This document shows positions 44,839 to 53,521 of a stretch of 64,000 nt of DNA, in pieces. Origin of the DNA: Sphingomonas sp. NFR15 (GTDB lineage Bacteria > Pseudomonadota > Alphaproteobacteria > Sphingomonadales > Sphingomonadaceae); NCBI RefSeq assembly GCF_900103265.1, contig NZ_FMWX01000002.1, forward strand, positions 310,001 through 374,000, in the 5' to 3' direction. How positions within the stretch are numbered: position 1 is the stretch's first letter; every line of letters begins with the position of its first letter. The notes under the pieces are model-generated. The model was not told where the DNA came from and searched no databases. It was given only the letters and a program-made list of their open reading frames with translations. A program made the translations under genes and the position numbers.

Positions 44839-45597
44839 ATGTTCCGCTTACCGTTCCAGAAGCGCGTGCCGCCGCCACCACCGCCGATGATCCCGCCGGG
44901 CGTGCGCGCCTATGCGATCGGCGACGTGCATGGCCGCGCCGATCTCCTGGACGCGTTGCTCGACGATGTCTTCGCCGATCACGCCCGCCGCGCCCCCGCA
45001 AGGTTGCGGCTGGTTTTCCTCGGCGACCTGATCGATCGCGGCCCTGGTTCGCGCGACGTGGTGGAGCGCGTGCGCGGCCTCGTCCTGTCGGACGATCGCG
45101 TGTCCTGCATCATCGGCAACCATGAGGAAGTGTTTCTGCTCGCGCTCGACGGCGATGCCGATGCGCTCGGCATGTTCCTGCGGATCGGCGGCGATGCGAC
45201 GCTCGCCAGCTACGGCATCGTCGACGAGATCTATGCCTCGGGCAGCGATGCCGAACTGATCGACGTGATGCGCGCGCGTGTCCCCGCCGAGCACGTCGCG
45301 TTTCTCTCCGGCCTCGACGACCGGGTCGAGATCGGCGGCTATCTCTGCGTCCATGCCGGCGTCCGTCCCGGCATTCCGCTCGACGCGCAGCAGCCCACCG
45401 ATCTGCGCTGGATACGCCAGCCATTCCTCGATCATCGCGGCGATTTCGGCAAATTCATCATCCACGGCCACACGCCGATGGGCGAGGTCGATGTCCAGCC
45501 CAACCGCATCGGCATCGATACCGGCGCGGCCTATGGCGGCAAGCTCACCGCGATCGGGCTGGAGAGCATGCAGCGCTGGTTCCTCAGCGTCGGCTGA
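44839..45597 (+). CDS. Calcineurin-like metallophosphoesterase
   Basis: A 252-residue serine/threonine-phosphatase-type enzyme with the five metal motifs: GDVHG (28-32), FLGDLIDRGPGS, GNHEE, CVHAG and HGHTP. A proline tract (PPPPPP, 11-16) lies before the fold. It resembles bacterial PrpA/ApaH-like phosphatases. In an exopolysaccharide locus it might dephosphorylate a regulator, but no evidence points to a target. Confidence 0.9.
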   Translation: MFRLPFQKRVPPPPPPMIPPGVRAYAIGDVHGRADLLDALLDDVFADHARRAPARLRLVFLGDLIDRGPGSRDVVERVRGLVLSDDRVSCIIGNHEEVFLLALDGDADALGMFLRIGGDATLASYGIVDEIYASGSDAELIDVMRARVPAEHVAFLSGLDDRVEIGGYLCVHAGVRPGIPLDAQQPTDLRWIRQPFLDHRGDFGKFIIHGHTPMGEVDVQPNRIGIDTGAAYGGKLTAIGLESMQRWFLSVG

Positions 45598-45672
45598 GCG
45601 AACCGCGTTTGCGCGATTGCCTTGCCGGGCGATATGCGCCAGATCGGCGCCGCATTCGTAAGGGAAGACAGC

Positions 45673-45915
45673 ATGAACCGCGAAGAGATCACCGGCATCG
45701 TTACCGAGATCATGTGCGACGTGTTCGATCTCGATGACCTCGAATATTCCGACGATCTCTCCGCCGAGGTGATCGACGAGTGGGACAGCCTCAGCCACAT
45801 CCGCTTCATCGTCGCGGTCGAGAAGCGTTTCGGCTTCCGCTTCTCCAGCGCCGAAATCGAAGGCTTCTCCAAGGTCGGCGATCTTGTCGACAGCATCGCC
45901 GCGCATATCGCGTAA
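45673..45915 (+). CDS. Acyl carrier protein (second, locus-specific)
   Basis: An 80-residue acidic protein with the phosphopantetheine site in EWDSLSH (Ser39). It is distinct from the fatty-acid-synthesis AcpP in sequence and context. It lies directly upstream of an FkbH-like gene, so it probably carries the three-carbon unit that FkbH loads. AGGGAAG lies upstream of ATG 45673. Confidence 0.93.
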   Translation: MNREEITGIVTEIMCDVFDLDDLEYSDDLSAEVIDEWDSLSHIRFIVAVEKRFGFRFSSAEIEGFSKVGDLVDSIAAHIA

Positions 45916-45936
45916 GATCCGGCTGAGCGCGCGACC

Positions 45937-47820
45937 GTGAGCGATCCGTTCGCCCTCCCCTGGCTGCTGCCGCCCCCGGCCGATTTCCGCGCCCGCCTCA
46001 AGGCGATCCGCACCGCGGACGGCGTCGATGCGGCTGGTTTGCGGGCGCTCGTGCAGTTCGCGCTGGACGCGACCCAGCTCGAACAGGCTGGCCGCGTCGT
46101 TTCCGCGCGTGCCGCCGATTTGGCAGACGCGGGGCTGAGGCCGCTCAAGCTCGGCATCGTCGCGTCGCACACGGCCAAGACGATCGCCTACGCGCTTCCC
46201 GCCGCCGCCTTGCGCCACGGGCTGCTGCTGAGCGTCGATCTCGCCGATTACGGGCAAGCGGCGCAGGCGCTGCTCGATCCCAGATCGAGCCTCGTCCAGG
46301 CCGCGCCAGATGTCATCCTGCTCGCGCTCGACGCCCAGGCGCTCGGCCTCGCTCGCCCTTGCCTCGATGCGAGCGAAGCCGAAGCGACCGTGACCCGCGC
46401 GCTGGACTATGTCGCCGCATTACGCGCCGGCGGACGCGATCATGCCGGCGCGCCGGTGATCGTGCAGACGCTCGTCCCCCCGGTCGAAAGTCTGTTCGGC
46501 AGTTTCGACGGCCAGCTCGCCGGCACGGTGCGGTGGCTGGTCGCCGAGTTCAACGCGCGGCTGTTGCGGGACGTCACCGGAAGCGGCGATCTGGTGCTCG
46601 ACGTCGCGTTTCTCGCCAGCACGGTCGGCTTGGCGCAATGGCATGACGCGCGGCTGTGGCACGACGCCAAACTGCCTTTCGCGGTCGAGGCGCTGCCGCT
46701 CTACGCCGACAAGCTCGGCGGGCTGCTCGCGGCGTTCCGCGGGCTGTCGCGCAAATGTCTGGTGCTCGATCTCGACAATACCTTGTGGGGCGGCATCATC
46801 GGCGACGACGGGGTCGACGGCATCCTGCTCGGCCAGGGTTCCGGCACCGGCGAGGCGCATCTGGCGGTGCAGGCGTTCGCGCTCGATCTTCGCGCGCGCG
46901 GCATCGTGCTGGCGGTCTGTTCGAAGAACGAGGATGCGGCGGCACGCCTGCCCTTCACCGGACATAGCGAGATGCTGCTGCGCGAGGAGCATATCGCGGT
47001 GTTCCTCGCCAACTGGACTGACAAGGCGACGAACCTGCGCACGATCGCCGCGACGCTCAACATCGGCACCGATGCGCTCGTCTTTCTCGACGACAATCCC
47101 GCCGAGCGCGCGCAGGTCCGCCAGGAACTGCCCGAGGTGGCGGTGCCCGAGGTCGGCGCCAATCCCGCCGACTTCGTCCGCATTCTCGGGCAGGCGGGCT
47201 ATTTCGAAGCCATTTCGTTCGGCGACGAGGATCGCGGCCGCGCCGCGATGTACAGCGCCAATGCCGAGCGCGCGGCGGCGCTGACCAACATCAGCAACCT
47301 CGCCGACTATCACGCGTCGCTGGAGATGGTCTGCACGATCGCGCCGTTCGACGACGCCGGCCGCGCCCGCATCGCGCAGCTCGCCAACAAATCGAACCAG
47401 TTCAACCTGACGACGCGCCGCTACACCGAGGCCGATATCGCCGCGATCGCCGCCGATCCCGCGCGCTTCACGATGCAGGTGCGCCTCGCCGACCGTTTCG
47501 GCGACAACGGCATGATCTCGGTGCTGATCTTCGCGCGTGGCGCGGAGGAGTGGCGCTGCGAGACCTGGCTGATGAGCTGCCGCGTCCTCGGCCGCCGGGT
47601 CGAGGAAGCCGTGCTCGCGCATGTCGCCACGGCGGCGCGCGCGGCCGGCGCGGCGCGGCTCGTCGGCGAGTATATCCCGACCGCCAAGAACGCGATGGTG
47701 CGCGATCATTTCGCCAAGCTCGGCTTCGTCAAGACGGCGGAATGTGCGGATGGCGGCACCGAATGGGCGCTCGATCTGGCGACCTACGTCGCGCCAGCGT
47801 TGCCGATGAAACTGGAGTAA
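45937..47820 (+). CDS. FkbH-like HAD-IIIC enzyme with SGNH-like and GNAT-like regions
   Basis: A 627-residue protein. The N-terminal part (1-260) resembles an SGNH/GDSL-type fold. The HAD core starts with VLDLDNTLWGGIIGDDG (D278/D280) and includes CSKNED and FLDDNPAER. The C-terminus (about 470-600) is GNAT-like (RFGDNGMISVLIF, CRVLGRRVEEAVL). FkbH-type enzymes take 1,3-bisphosphoglycerate and load a glyceryl group onto an ACP. The ACP gene lies 21 bases upstream. Here the product could decorate the polysaccharide (inference). GTG start. Confidence 0.9.
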   Translation: MSDPFALPWLLPPPADFRARLKAIRTADGVDAAGLRALVQFALDATQLEQAGRVVSARAADLADAGLRPLKLGIVASHTAKTIAYALPAAALRHGLLLSVDLADYGQAAQALLDPRSSLVQAAPDVILLALDAQALGLARPCLDASEAEATVTRALDYVAALRAGGRDHAGAPVIVQTLVPPVESLFGSFDGQLAGTVRWLVAEFNARLLRDVTGSGDLVLDVAFLASTVGLAQWHDARLWHDAKLPFAVEALPLYADKLGGLLAAFRGLSRKCLVLDLDNTLWGGIIGDDGVDGILLGQGSGTGEAHLAVQAFALDLRARGIVLAVCSKNEDAAARLPFTGHSEMLLREEHIAVFLANWTDKATNLRTIAATLNIGTDALVFLDDNPAERAQVRQELPEVAVPEVGANPADFVRILGQAGYFEAISFGDEDRGRAAMYSANAERAAALTNISNLADYHASLEMVCTIAPFDDAGRARIAQLANKSNQFNLTTRRYTEADIAAIAADPARFTMQVRLADRFGDNGMISVLIFARGAEEWRCETWLMSCRVLGRRVEEAVLAHVATAARAAGAARLVGEYIPTAKNAMVRDHFAKLGFVKTAECADGGTEWALDLATYVAPALPMKLE

Positions 47821-47828
47821 GCGGCGAC

Positions 47829-48359
47829 ATGGCCTCCCAATACAACCCCCTCGCCCGCATGTTCCCCGGCCGCCACCGCCAGGCGCTCGACCCCGAGGAG
47901 CGCAACGTCCTCGACAAGATCGAGTCGCGGCTGCCGATCGCGCGCGACGCCGCCGATGTCGCCGACGAACGTTCGACCTACGGCGAGCGGCTCGCCGACA
48001 AGGTCGCGGCGATCGGCGGTTCGTGGTCGTTCATCATCATCTTCACGATCATCCTGCTCGCCTGGATGCTGCTCAACAGCGACGTGCTGACGCGCTGGGG
48101 CCTCGCGTTCGATCCGTATCCGTTCATCTTCCTCAACCTGATGCTGTCGACCGTCGCCGCGATCCAGGCGCCGGTCATCATGATGAGCCAGAACCGACAG
48201 TCGCAAAAGGACCGGCTCGCCGCGAGCCTCGATTACGAGGTGAACCTGCGCACCGAACTGGAGATCCTGCGGCTGCACGAGAAGATCGACATGGCGATCG
48301 CCGAGCGGCTCGACCGGATCGAGGCGCGGCTCGGCCTCGTCGCGCAAAGCGGGGAATAG
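47829..48359 (+). CDS. DUF1003 family membrane protein
   Basis: A 176-residue protein with two membrane helices (SWSFIIIFTIILLAWMLLN; FIFLNLMLSTVAAIQAPVI). The hallmark MMSQNRQSQKDRLAASLDYEVNLRTELEIL and a C-terminal coiled coil follow. The DUF1003 family is widespread and of unknown function. It starts eight bases after the fkbH-like gene, so it is probably co-transcribed. Confidence 0.9.
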   Translation: MASQYNPLARMFPGRHRQALDPEERNVLDKIESRLPIARDAADVADERSTYGERLADKVAAIGGSWSFIIIFTIILLAWMLLNSDVLTRWGLAFDPYPFIFLNLMLSTVAAIQAPVIMMSQNRQSQKDRLAASLDYEVNLRTELEILRLHEKIDMAIAERLDRIEARLGLVAQSGE

Positions 48360-48404
48360 CCGCCGTAACGGGTTTTTAGCATCGCCTGCGATACACCGCC
48401 CGCG

Positions 48405-49475
48405 ATGATACCGGCCCCCGCCCCGACGATCAGCGTGCTGATGGCGATCCACAATGGCGCGGCGCTGGTGCGCGAGACGATCGCGGCGCTACAGGCGCAG
48501 ACGTTCGGCGATTTCGAACTGATCGCGGTCGATGATCGCTCGACCGACGACAGCGTCGCGGTGCTGAGGGCGATCGGCGATCCGCGCATCCGCGTGATCG
48601 AATCGGCCGCCAACCAGGGCGTCGTGCTGGCGCGCAACACCGCGTTTGCGCACGCGCGCGGGCGCTATCTCGCCGCGCTCGACCATGACGATCTCTGCCA
48701 CCCCGAAAGGTTCGCCAGACAGGTCGCCTATCTCGACGCGCATCCCGACACGGTGCTGCTCGGCACCGCCGCCAACATCCTCGAAGACGGCGCGATCCTG
48801 CCCGCGACGCTCGCCGCCGCGACGACGCCCAGCGTGATCGAATGGCTGCTCAGGATCGAGAACCCGCTGGTCTGGTCGTCGGTGATGATACGCGCCGAGG
48901 CCGCGCGCAAGCTCGACATCTTCATGCGGCCCGAGCTGATCTGCGCCGAGGATTATGATCTCTATCATCGCATCGCGCGGCTCGGCACGATCGCGCGGCT
49001 CGACGCGGAACTGGTGACCTATCGCCGGCATGGCGGCGGCCTGTCGCAGCGCCGTGTCGAGGAACTGCGCGCCTGTTCGGTGTCGATCCTCGCCGACGCC
49101 CACCGCGACCACCTTGGCGACGAGGCGGAGGCGGTCGCGGCGCTGTTGGTGCGTCATGTGATGGGGCAAATTCCCGTACCCGACCGCGCGACGTTGCGGC
49201 GGCTGGGCGACGCGCTGGTGCGGTTGCAAACCCATTTCATCGAGACGCGGCGCCCCGATGCCGCCAGCCGCCGGCTGTTGCGCTGGGAGACGGCGCGGCG
49301 CTGGGCGCGGGTCGGGCGTATCGGCCTGCGCACGGGCGCGCTCGGCCTGATCGCGACCGCGAGCGTGCGGCCCGATCATCTCGGGCTGGGCTATGCCGGG
49401 TTCGACGAGTTGATCCTCTCGAGAATCGTCGGCGGCGCGCGCAATGTCGCGCGGCAGAGGCGGCGCCCAGCCTGA
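48405..49475 (+). CDS. Glycosyltransferase family 2
   Basis: A 356-residue GT-A enzyme. It begins ISVLMAIHNGAALVRETIAAL and has the nucleotide-sugar region LIAVDDRSTDDS. The metal-binding ALDHDDLCHPERF replaces the common DxD, with AEDYDLYHRIARLG as the acceptor/catalytic base region. It adds a sugar to a lipid-linked intermediate, fitting the exopolysaccharide locus. It is the last gene of that run, followed by a palindromic repeat. Confidence 0.92.
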   Translation: MIPAPAPTISVLMAIHNGAALVRETIAALQAQTFGDFELIAVDDRSTDDSVAVLRAIGDPRIRVIESAANQGVVLARNTAFAHARGRYLAALDHDDLCHPERFARQVAYLDAHPDTVLLGTAANILEDGAILPATLAAATTPSVIEWLLRIENPLVWSSVMIRAEAARKLDIFMRPELICAEDYDLYHRIARLGTIARLDAELVTYRRHGGGLSQRRVEELRACSVSILADAHRDHLGDEAEAVAALLVRHVMGQIPVPDRATLRRLGDALVRLQTHFIETRRPDAASRRLLRWETARRWARVGRIGLRTGALGLIATASVRPDHLGLGYAGFDELILSRIVGGARNVARQRRRPA

Positions 49476-49567
49476 TCGTCGCCTCGGCGCGGGCCGGGGC
49501 CGCTAGGTTGCTTGGCTAGGCGGTTGCCCCAAACTCAACGGCCCCGGCCTGCGCCGGGGCGACGATC
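49474..49567. repeat. Intergenic inverted repeat, family F
   Basis: Outer arms GATCGTCGCC and GGCGACGATC (the right one with extra C) and inner GGGCCGGGGCC / GGCCCCGGCC. It separates the exopolysaccharide locus from hppD. Confidence 0.6.
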
Positions 49568-49594
49568 TTGGCGGGCGAAGTGAGATGGTTGCGT

Positions 49595-49637
49595 TTGACA
49601 CCATCTGCCTTCACGCATATCTAGTATCACATGATAC
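49595..49637 (+). promoter_or_regulatory. hppD promoter with overlapping palindromic operator
   Basis: A consensus -35 TTGACA (49595-49600), a 17-base spacer and TATCTA (49618-49623) place the transcription start at about 49630. GTATCA-CA-TGATAC (49624-49637) is a perfect palindrome over the start codon. Its flanks extend the symmetry with one mismatch. It is the likely operator of the MarR-type regulator encoded at 52123. Confidence 0.6.
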
Positions 49638-50686
49638 AAGATGCCGCCCCCGCTTCGCCGCACAACCCGCTCGGCCTCAACGGCTTCGAGTTCGTCGAGT
49701 TCACCTCGCCCGATCCGGAGGGGATGGGCCGGCTGTTCGAACAACTCGGCTTCACGCCGACCCACCGCCACCCGAGCAAGAACGTCACCCGCTACAAGCA
49801 GGGGCGCATTAACCTGATGATAAACCGCGATGAGGCCGGCCGCGTCGCCGCGTTCCGCGGCGAGCATGGTCCCTCGGCCAGCGCGATGGCGTTCCGCGTC
49901 GCCGATCCGGCCAAGGCGATGGAATGGGCGCTCGCCAATGGCGCCAAGCCGACCGAGGAAGACGACACCGTCATCCAGGGGATCGGCGGCTCGTATCTGT
50001 ATTTCATCCAGGACGGGATCGACCTCTACGCCGACTGGGCCGAGTTCCCCGGCTGGCGCGAGGCGGAAGCCGCGAACAGCGTCGGCCTCGACCTGCTCGA
50101 TCACCTCACCCACAATGTCCGGCGCGGGCAGATGCGGGTGTGGAGCGAATTCTACCGCACGCTGTTCGGGTTCGAGGAACAGAAATTCTTCGACATCAAG
50201 GGTCAGGCGACCGGGCTGTTCAGCCAGGCGATGATCGCGCCCGATCACGCGATCCGCATCCCGCTCAACGAGAGCCAGGACGACAAGAGCCAGATCGAGG
50301 AGTTCATCCGCGAGTATAACGGCGAAGGCATCCAGCATCTCGCGCTGACCACCGACGACATTTACGCCACCGTCGAGGCGCTGCGCGCGCGCGGCGTGCG
50401 GTTGCAGGACACGATCGAGACCTATTACGAACTGGTCGATAAGCGCGTCCCCGGCCACGGCGAGGATCTCGAACGGCTGAAGAGGAATCGCATCCTGATC
50501 GACGGCGATGTCGAGACGGACGGGCTGCTGCTCCAGATCTTTACCGAGAACATGTTCGGCCCGATCTTCTTCGAGATCATCCAGCGCAAGGGCAATGAAG
50601 GGTTCGGCAACGGTAACTTCCAGGCGCTGTACGAGTCGATCGAACTCGATCAGATCCGGCGCGGCGTGGTGACGGTGGAGGGGTAA
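49631..50686 (+). CDS. hppD: 4-hydroxyphenylpyruvate dioxygenase
   Basis: A 351-residue two-domain vicinal-oxygen-chelate enzyme with iron ligands H158 (DLLDHLTHNV), H236 (GIQHLAL) and E315 (FFEIIQRKG). It converts 4-hydroxyphenylpyruvate to homogentisate, the substrate of HmgA encoded next. The ATG has no Shine-Dalgarno sequence and lies at the predicted transcription start, so the mRNA may be leaderless. Length and C-terminal GFGNGNFQALYESIE are typical. Confidence 0.96.
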   Translation: MIQDAAPASPHNPLGLNGFEFVEFTSPDPEGMGRLFEQLGFTPTHRHPSKNVTRYKQGRINLMINRDEAGRVAAFRGEHGPSASAMAFRVADPAKAMEWALANGAKPTEEDDTVIQGIGGSYLYFIQDGIDLYADWAEFPGWREAEAANSVGLDLLDHLTHNVRRGQMRVWSEFYRTLFGFEEQKFFDIKGQATGLFSQAMIAPDHAIRIPLNESQDDKSQIEEFIREYNGEGIQHLALTTDDIYATVEALRARGVRLQDTIETYYELVDKRVPGHGEDLERLKRNRILIDGDVETDGLLLQIFTENMFGPIFFEIIQRKGNEGFGNGNFQALYESIELDQIRRGVVTVEG

Positions 50687-50710
50687 GTCCAACTCCCTCT
50701 GCGTCCACAG

Positions 50711-50787
50711 CCGTTCGTGTCGAGCGCAGTCGAGACACATGGCGTGGCGCGCGGGGCCGTCCCTCGACTTCGCTCGGGACGAACGGG
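50711..50787. repeat. Dispersed inverted repeat, family E copy 4
   Basis: Arms CCGTTCGTGTCGAGCGCAGT and CTTCGCTCGGGACGAACGG, between hppD and hmgA. Nearly identical to the copy at 56231-56308. Confidence 0.75.
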
Positions 50788-50807
50788 GCGTTTGAAGGAG
50801 TCGCGAA

Positions 50808-52091
50808 TTGACCGACTATCTCACCGGCTTCGGCAACCATTTCTCCACCGAAGCGGTGCCCGGCGCGCTGCCGATCGGGCGAAACTCGCCGCAGCGCCCC
50901 GCCTTCGGCCTCTATGCCGAGCAGCTCTCGGGCACCGCCTTCACCGCGCCGCGCCACGAGAACCGGCGGAGCTGGCTCTATCGGCTGCGCCCATCGGCCG
51001 AGCATCCGCCCTATACGCGTTACGCGGGCGCGCCCCGCTTCGCGCCGGGCACCAGCGACACGCCGCTGGCGCCCAACCGGCTCCGCTGGTCGCCGATCGC
51101 CGCGCCGGCCGAGCCGACCGACCTGATCGACGGCATCACCACGATGCTCGCCAACCGCGACCCCGCCGATCTGGAGGGCGTGGCGGTCCATCTCTACGCC
51201 GCCAACCGCGACATGACGCGCCGCGCGTTCGTGAATGCTGATGGCGAGCTGCTGTTCCTGCCGCAAGCCGGCCGCCTCACGTTGCTGACGGAACTCGGCC
51301 AAATCGACGTCGCGCCCGGCCAGATCGCGCTCGTGCCGCGCGGCGTGCGCTTCCGCGCATTGCTGCCGGATGGGGCTGCGCGCGGCTATATCGCCGAGAA
51401 CCACGGCGCGCTGTTCCGCTTGCCCGATCTCGGCCCGATCGGCGCCAACGGCCTCGCCAATCCGCGCGATTTCGAGACGCCGGTGGCGTGGTTCGAGGAT
51501 GTCGATGCACCGTGCGAGCTTGTGCAAAAGGCGTTGGGAACTCTGTGGATAACCGCGCTCGATCACAGCCCGCTCGACGTGGTGGCGTGGCATGGCAATC
51601 TCGCGCCGTGGCGTTATGACCTCGCTCGGTTCAACACGATCGGCAGCGTCAGCTTCGATCATCCCGATCCCTCGATCTTCACCCTGCTCACGTCGCCTTC
51701 GGATGTACCGGGCCGCGCCAACGCCGATATCGTGATCTTCCCGCCGCGCTGGATGGTCGCGGAGGATACGTTCCGGCCGCCCTGGTTCCACCGCAACGTG
51801 ATGTCCGAAGCCATGGGCCTCATCACCGGCGCCTATGATGCCAAGGCCGAGGGCTTCGCGCCCGGCGGCTTGTCGCTGCACAATCTGATGGCCGGGCACG
51901 GCCCGGACGTGGCGAGCTGGCGCGCGGCGAGCGAGGCCGAACTGCAACCACGCAAGATCACCGACACGATGGCGTTCATGGTCGAAAGCTGCTGGCCCTA
52001 TCGCCCGACGCGCTTCGCGCTCGAACATGCCCAGCCCGATTACGATGCGGCGTGGGCGGGCTTCCCCAAGGCGAGTTTGCCCGCCGGTTGA
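50808..52091 (+). CDS. hmgA: Homogentisate 1,2-dioxygenase
   Basis: A 427-residue cupin-fold ring-cleavage enzyme with hallmark stretches [36 protein letters not shown] and the active-site [16 protein letters not shown]. It opens homogentisate to maleylacetoacetate in tyrosine degradation. The TTG start is supported by AAGGAG eight bases upstream. The later enzymes of the pathway (maleylacetoacetate isomerase, fumarylacetoacetase) are not in the window. Confidence 0.96.
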   Translation: MTDYLTGFGNHFSTEAVPGALPIGRNSPQRPAFGLYAEQLSGTAFTAPRHENRRSWLYRLRPSAEHPPYTRYAGAPRFAPGTSDTPLAPNRLRWSPIAAPAEPTDLIDGITTMLANRDPADLEGVAVHLYAANRDMTRRAFVNADGELLFLPQAGRLTLLTELGQIDVAPGQIALVPRGVRFRALLPDGAARGYIAENHGALFRLPDLGPIGANGLANPRDFETPVAWFEDVDAPCELVQKALGTLWITALDHSPLDVVAWHGNLAPWRYDLARFNTIGSVSFDHPDPSIFTLLTSPSDVPGRANADIVIFPPRWMVAEDTFRPPWFHRNVMSEAMGLITGAYDAKAEGFAPGGLSLHNLMAGHGPDVASWRAASEAELQPRKITDTMAFMVESCWPYRPTRFALEHAQPDYDAAWAGFPKASLPAG

Positions 52092-52122
52092 ACCCGGCGG
52101 CGCGGCCGCTTAGGCTGATGCG

Positions 52123-52584
52123 ATGCCTAACGCCGCCTTGAAGCTCGACGATTTCCTCCCGTTCCGGCTCTCCTTCACCTCCAACCTGGTGAGCGACCGG
52201 ATCGCGCGCGCCTATCAGGCGCTGTTCGGGCTCACGATTCCCGAATGGCGACTGGTCGCGGTGATCGCGGAAAGCGACGGCATCACCCAGCAGGCGATCG
52301 GCGCGAATACCCGCATGGACAAGGTGACGGTGAGCCGCGCTGCCATTGCCTTGGTCGAACGCGGGCTTGTCGAGCGTGTCCCCAACGCCGGGGACCGCCG
52401 CTCGCATCTGCTGCGGCTGACCTCGGCCGGGCAGGCGCTCTACGAACAGGTCGCGCCCAAAGCCTTGGAGCTGGAGCGCCGCATTTTCGGCGGCTTCGAT
52501 GCGGCACGGGTGGCGGACTTCGTCGCGATGCTGCGGGAGATCGATGCGGTGGCTTTGGGCGTGGACGCGGAAGGTAGCGATTAG
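52123..52584 (+). CDS. MarR-family transcriptional regulator
   Basis: A 153-residue winged-helix protein with LTIPEWRLVAVIAESDGITQ, recognition helix MDKVTVSRAAIALVERGL and wing RVPNAGDRRSHLLRLT. It follows hmgA by 31 bases. It is the obvious candidate controller of homogentisate catabolism, perhaps sensing an aromatic acid, and of the palindrome at the hppD start. The link is inference from position and operator symmetry. Confidence 0.9.
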   Translation: MPNAALKLDDFLPFRLSFTSNLVSDRIARAYQALFGLTIPEWRLVAVIAESDGITQQAIGANTRMDKVTVSRAAIALVERGLVERVPNAGDRRSHLLRLTSAGQALYEQVAPKALELERRIFGGFDAARVADFVAMLREIDAVALGVDAEGSD

Positions 52585-52979
52585 GCGGGGATGAATGCCA
52601 GCGGGTGTGCAACCAACTGGCGGTCGCGCGTCAGCAGCCTGGCACCAACCCTTCGCGCATGCACAAGCAGCATCTCGTCGAAGGGATCGTTGTGTTCCAA
52701 GCCGGGATCGAGCGGTATCACGCAATCCGCGCCCGATAGCGGAACGAGCTCTAGGCCATGCCGCGCTACGTAAGCAAGTGCGTCATCCGGAGAAAGCACA
52801 CCCTTTCGGACACCATTGCGATCGAACTTCTGCCACTTGATCCGGATTTCCCAGATAGAAATAACCGAAACGAGCAGCGAAACACCCTCATTGGCAAGGA
52901 CGTCTCGCTCGCGTCGGTTCAGCCGCTCGGGGAATCGCGCCATCCAAAGCAGAATGTGGGTATCCAGCAACAGCCTCAT
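52581..52979 (-). CDS. vapC: PIN-domain toxin (VapC family)
   Basis: A 132-residue PIN-domain RNase: MRLLLDTHILLWM (D6), VISIWEIRIK, HNDPFDEMLLVHAR and LTRDRQL supply the acidic residues for metal binding. VapC toxins cut specific tRNAs or rRNA. The gene overlaps the antitoxin by four bases upstream, and its stop overlaps the end of the convergent MarR gene by four bases. Confidence 0.92.
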   Translation of the reverse strand: MRLLLDTHILLWMARFPERLNRRERDVLANEGVSLLVSVISIWEIRIKWQKFDRNGVRKGVLSPDDALAYVARHGLELVPLSGADCVIPLDPGLEHNDPFDEMLLVHARRVGARLLTRDRQLVAHPLAFIPA

Positions 52980-53272
52980 TTACGACCAGGTTGCCAATCA
53001 TCGCCAAGCCCGAACAACTCCCGACCCCAAGCCGCGTCGTTGAACTCTTCCAGCCACGCATCGTCGAGTGGCGGCCCGTCATATTTGTCGAGGCCAAGTT
53101 CCTTGCGGACGCGTTCGTTGAGCTCGAAGTCGAACCCGCCCTTCTTCTTGCGCGGCGGGCCGAGTTCGGCGATCGGTTCGCCGTTCTTGGTGATGATGAC
53201 CTGCTCGCCCTTCGCCGCAGCGTCCAGCGCCGCGGCGAAATTCGCGCGAGCTTCCCGTACCGACATTTCCAT
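52976..53272 (-). CDS. Phd/YefM-type antitoxin
   Basis: A 98-residue protein. The N-terminal DNA-binding domain MEMSVREARANFAAALDAA and GEQVIITKNGEPIAELGP is typical of Phd/YefM. A long acidic C-terminal tail follows, which would wrap the PIN toxin. AAGGAG lies seven bases before ATG 53272. The operator palindrome at 53286-53302 probably mediates autorepression. Confidence 0.92.
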   Translation of the reverse strand: MEMSVREARANFAAALDAAAKGEQVIITKNGEPIAELGPPRKKKGGFDFELNERVRKELGLDKYDGPPLDDAWLEEFNDAAWGRELFGLGDDWQPGRK

Positions 53273-53285
53273 CGCCAAACTCCTT

Positions 53286-53302
53286 GTGTACGCAGTGTAC
53301 AC
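53286..53302 (-). promoter_or_regulatory. Operator of the toxin-antitoxin operon
   Basis: GTGTAC-N5-GTACAC is a perfect inverted repeat 13 bases upstream of the antitoxin ATG. It is the expected location for autorepression by a Phd-type antitoxin. Confidence 0.7.
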
Positions 53303-53347
53303 CAAACGGACGGCCGGCGCAATCGAGTCGGCGTAACAGCGCCTGCG

Positions 53348-53491
53348 CTATTCGCGTGCGCCCTGCGCGCGACAGCGGTCAGAGCAGAACTTGACGTTGT
53401 CCCAATCGCGCTGCCACTTCTTGCGCCACGCGAACGACCGCGCGCACGCAGCGCAGATCTCGGTCGGGAGGTTGAGCTTTTTGTGCGCCAT
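53348..53491 (-). CDS. DUF2256 small zinc-binding-like protein
   Basis: A 47-residue protein starting MAHKKLNLPTEICAACARSF, with WRKKWQRDWDNVKFCSDRC. Cysteines C13, C16, C36 and C40 form a zinc-ribbon pattern. This matches the DUF2256 family, whose function is unknown. It is short but the cysteine spacing is diagnostic. It lies between the toxin-antitoxin operon and a HAD hydrolase gene. Confidence 0.9.
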   Translation of the reverse strand: MAHKKLNLPTEICAACARSFAWRKKWQRDWDNVKFCSDRCRAQGARE

Positions 53492-53521
53492 TCCACCTGA
53501 ACGCACGGGACGCGCGTGCGT

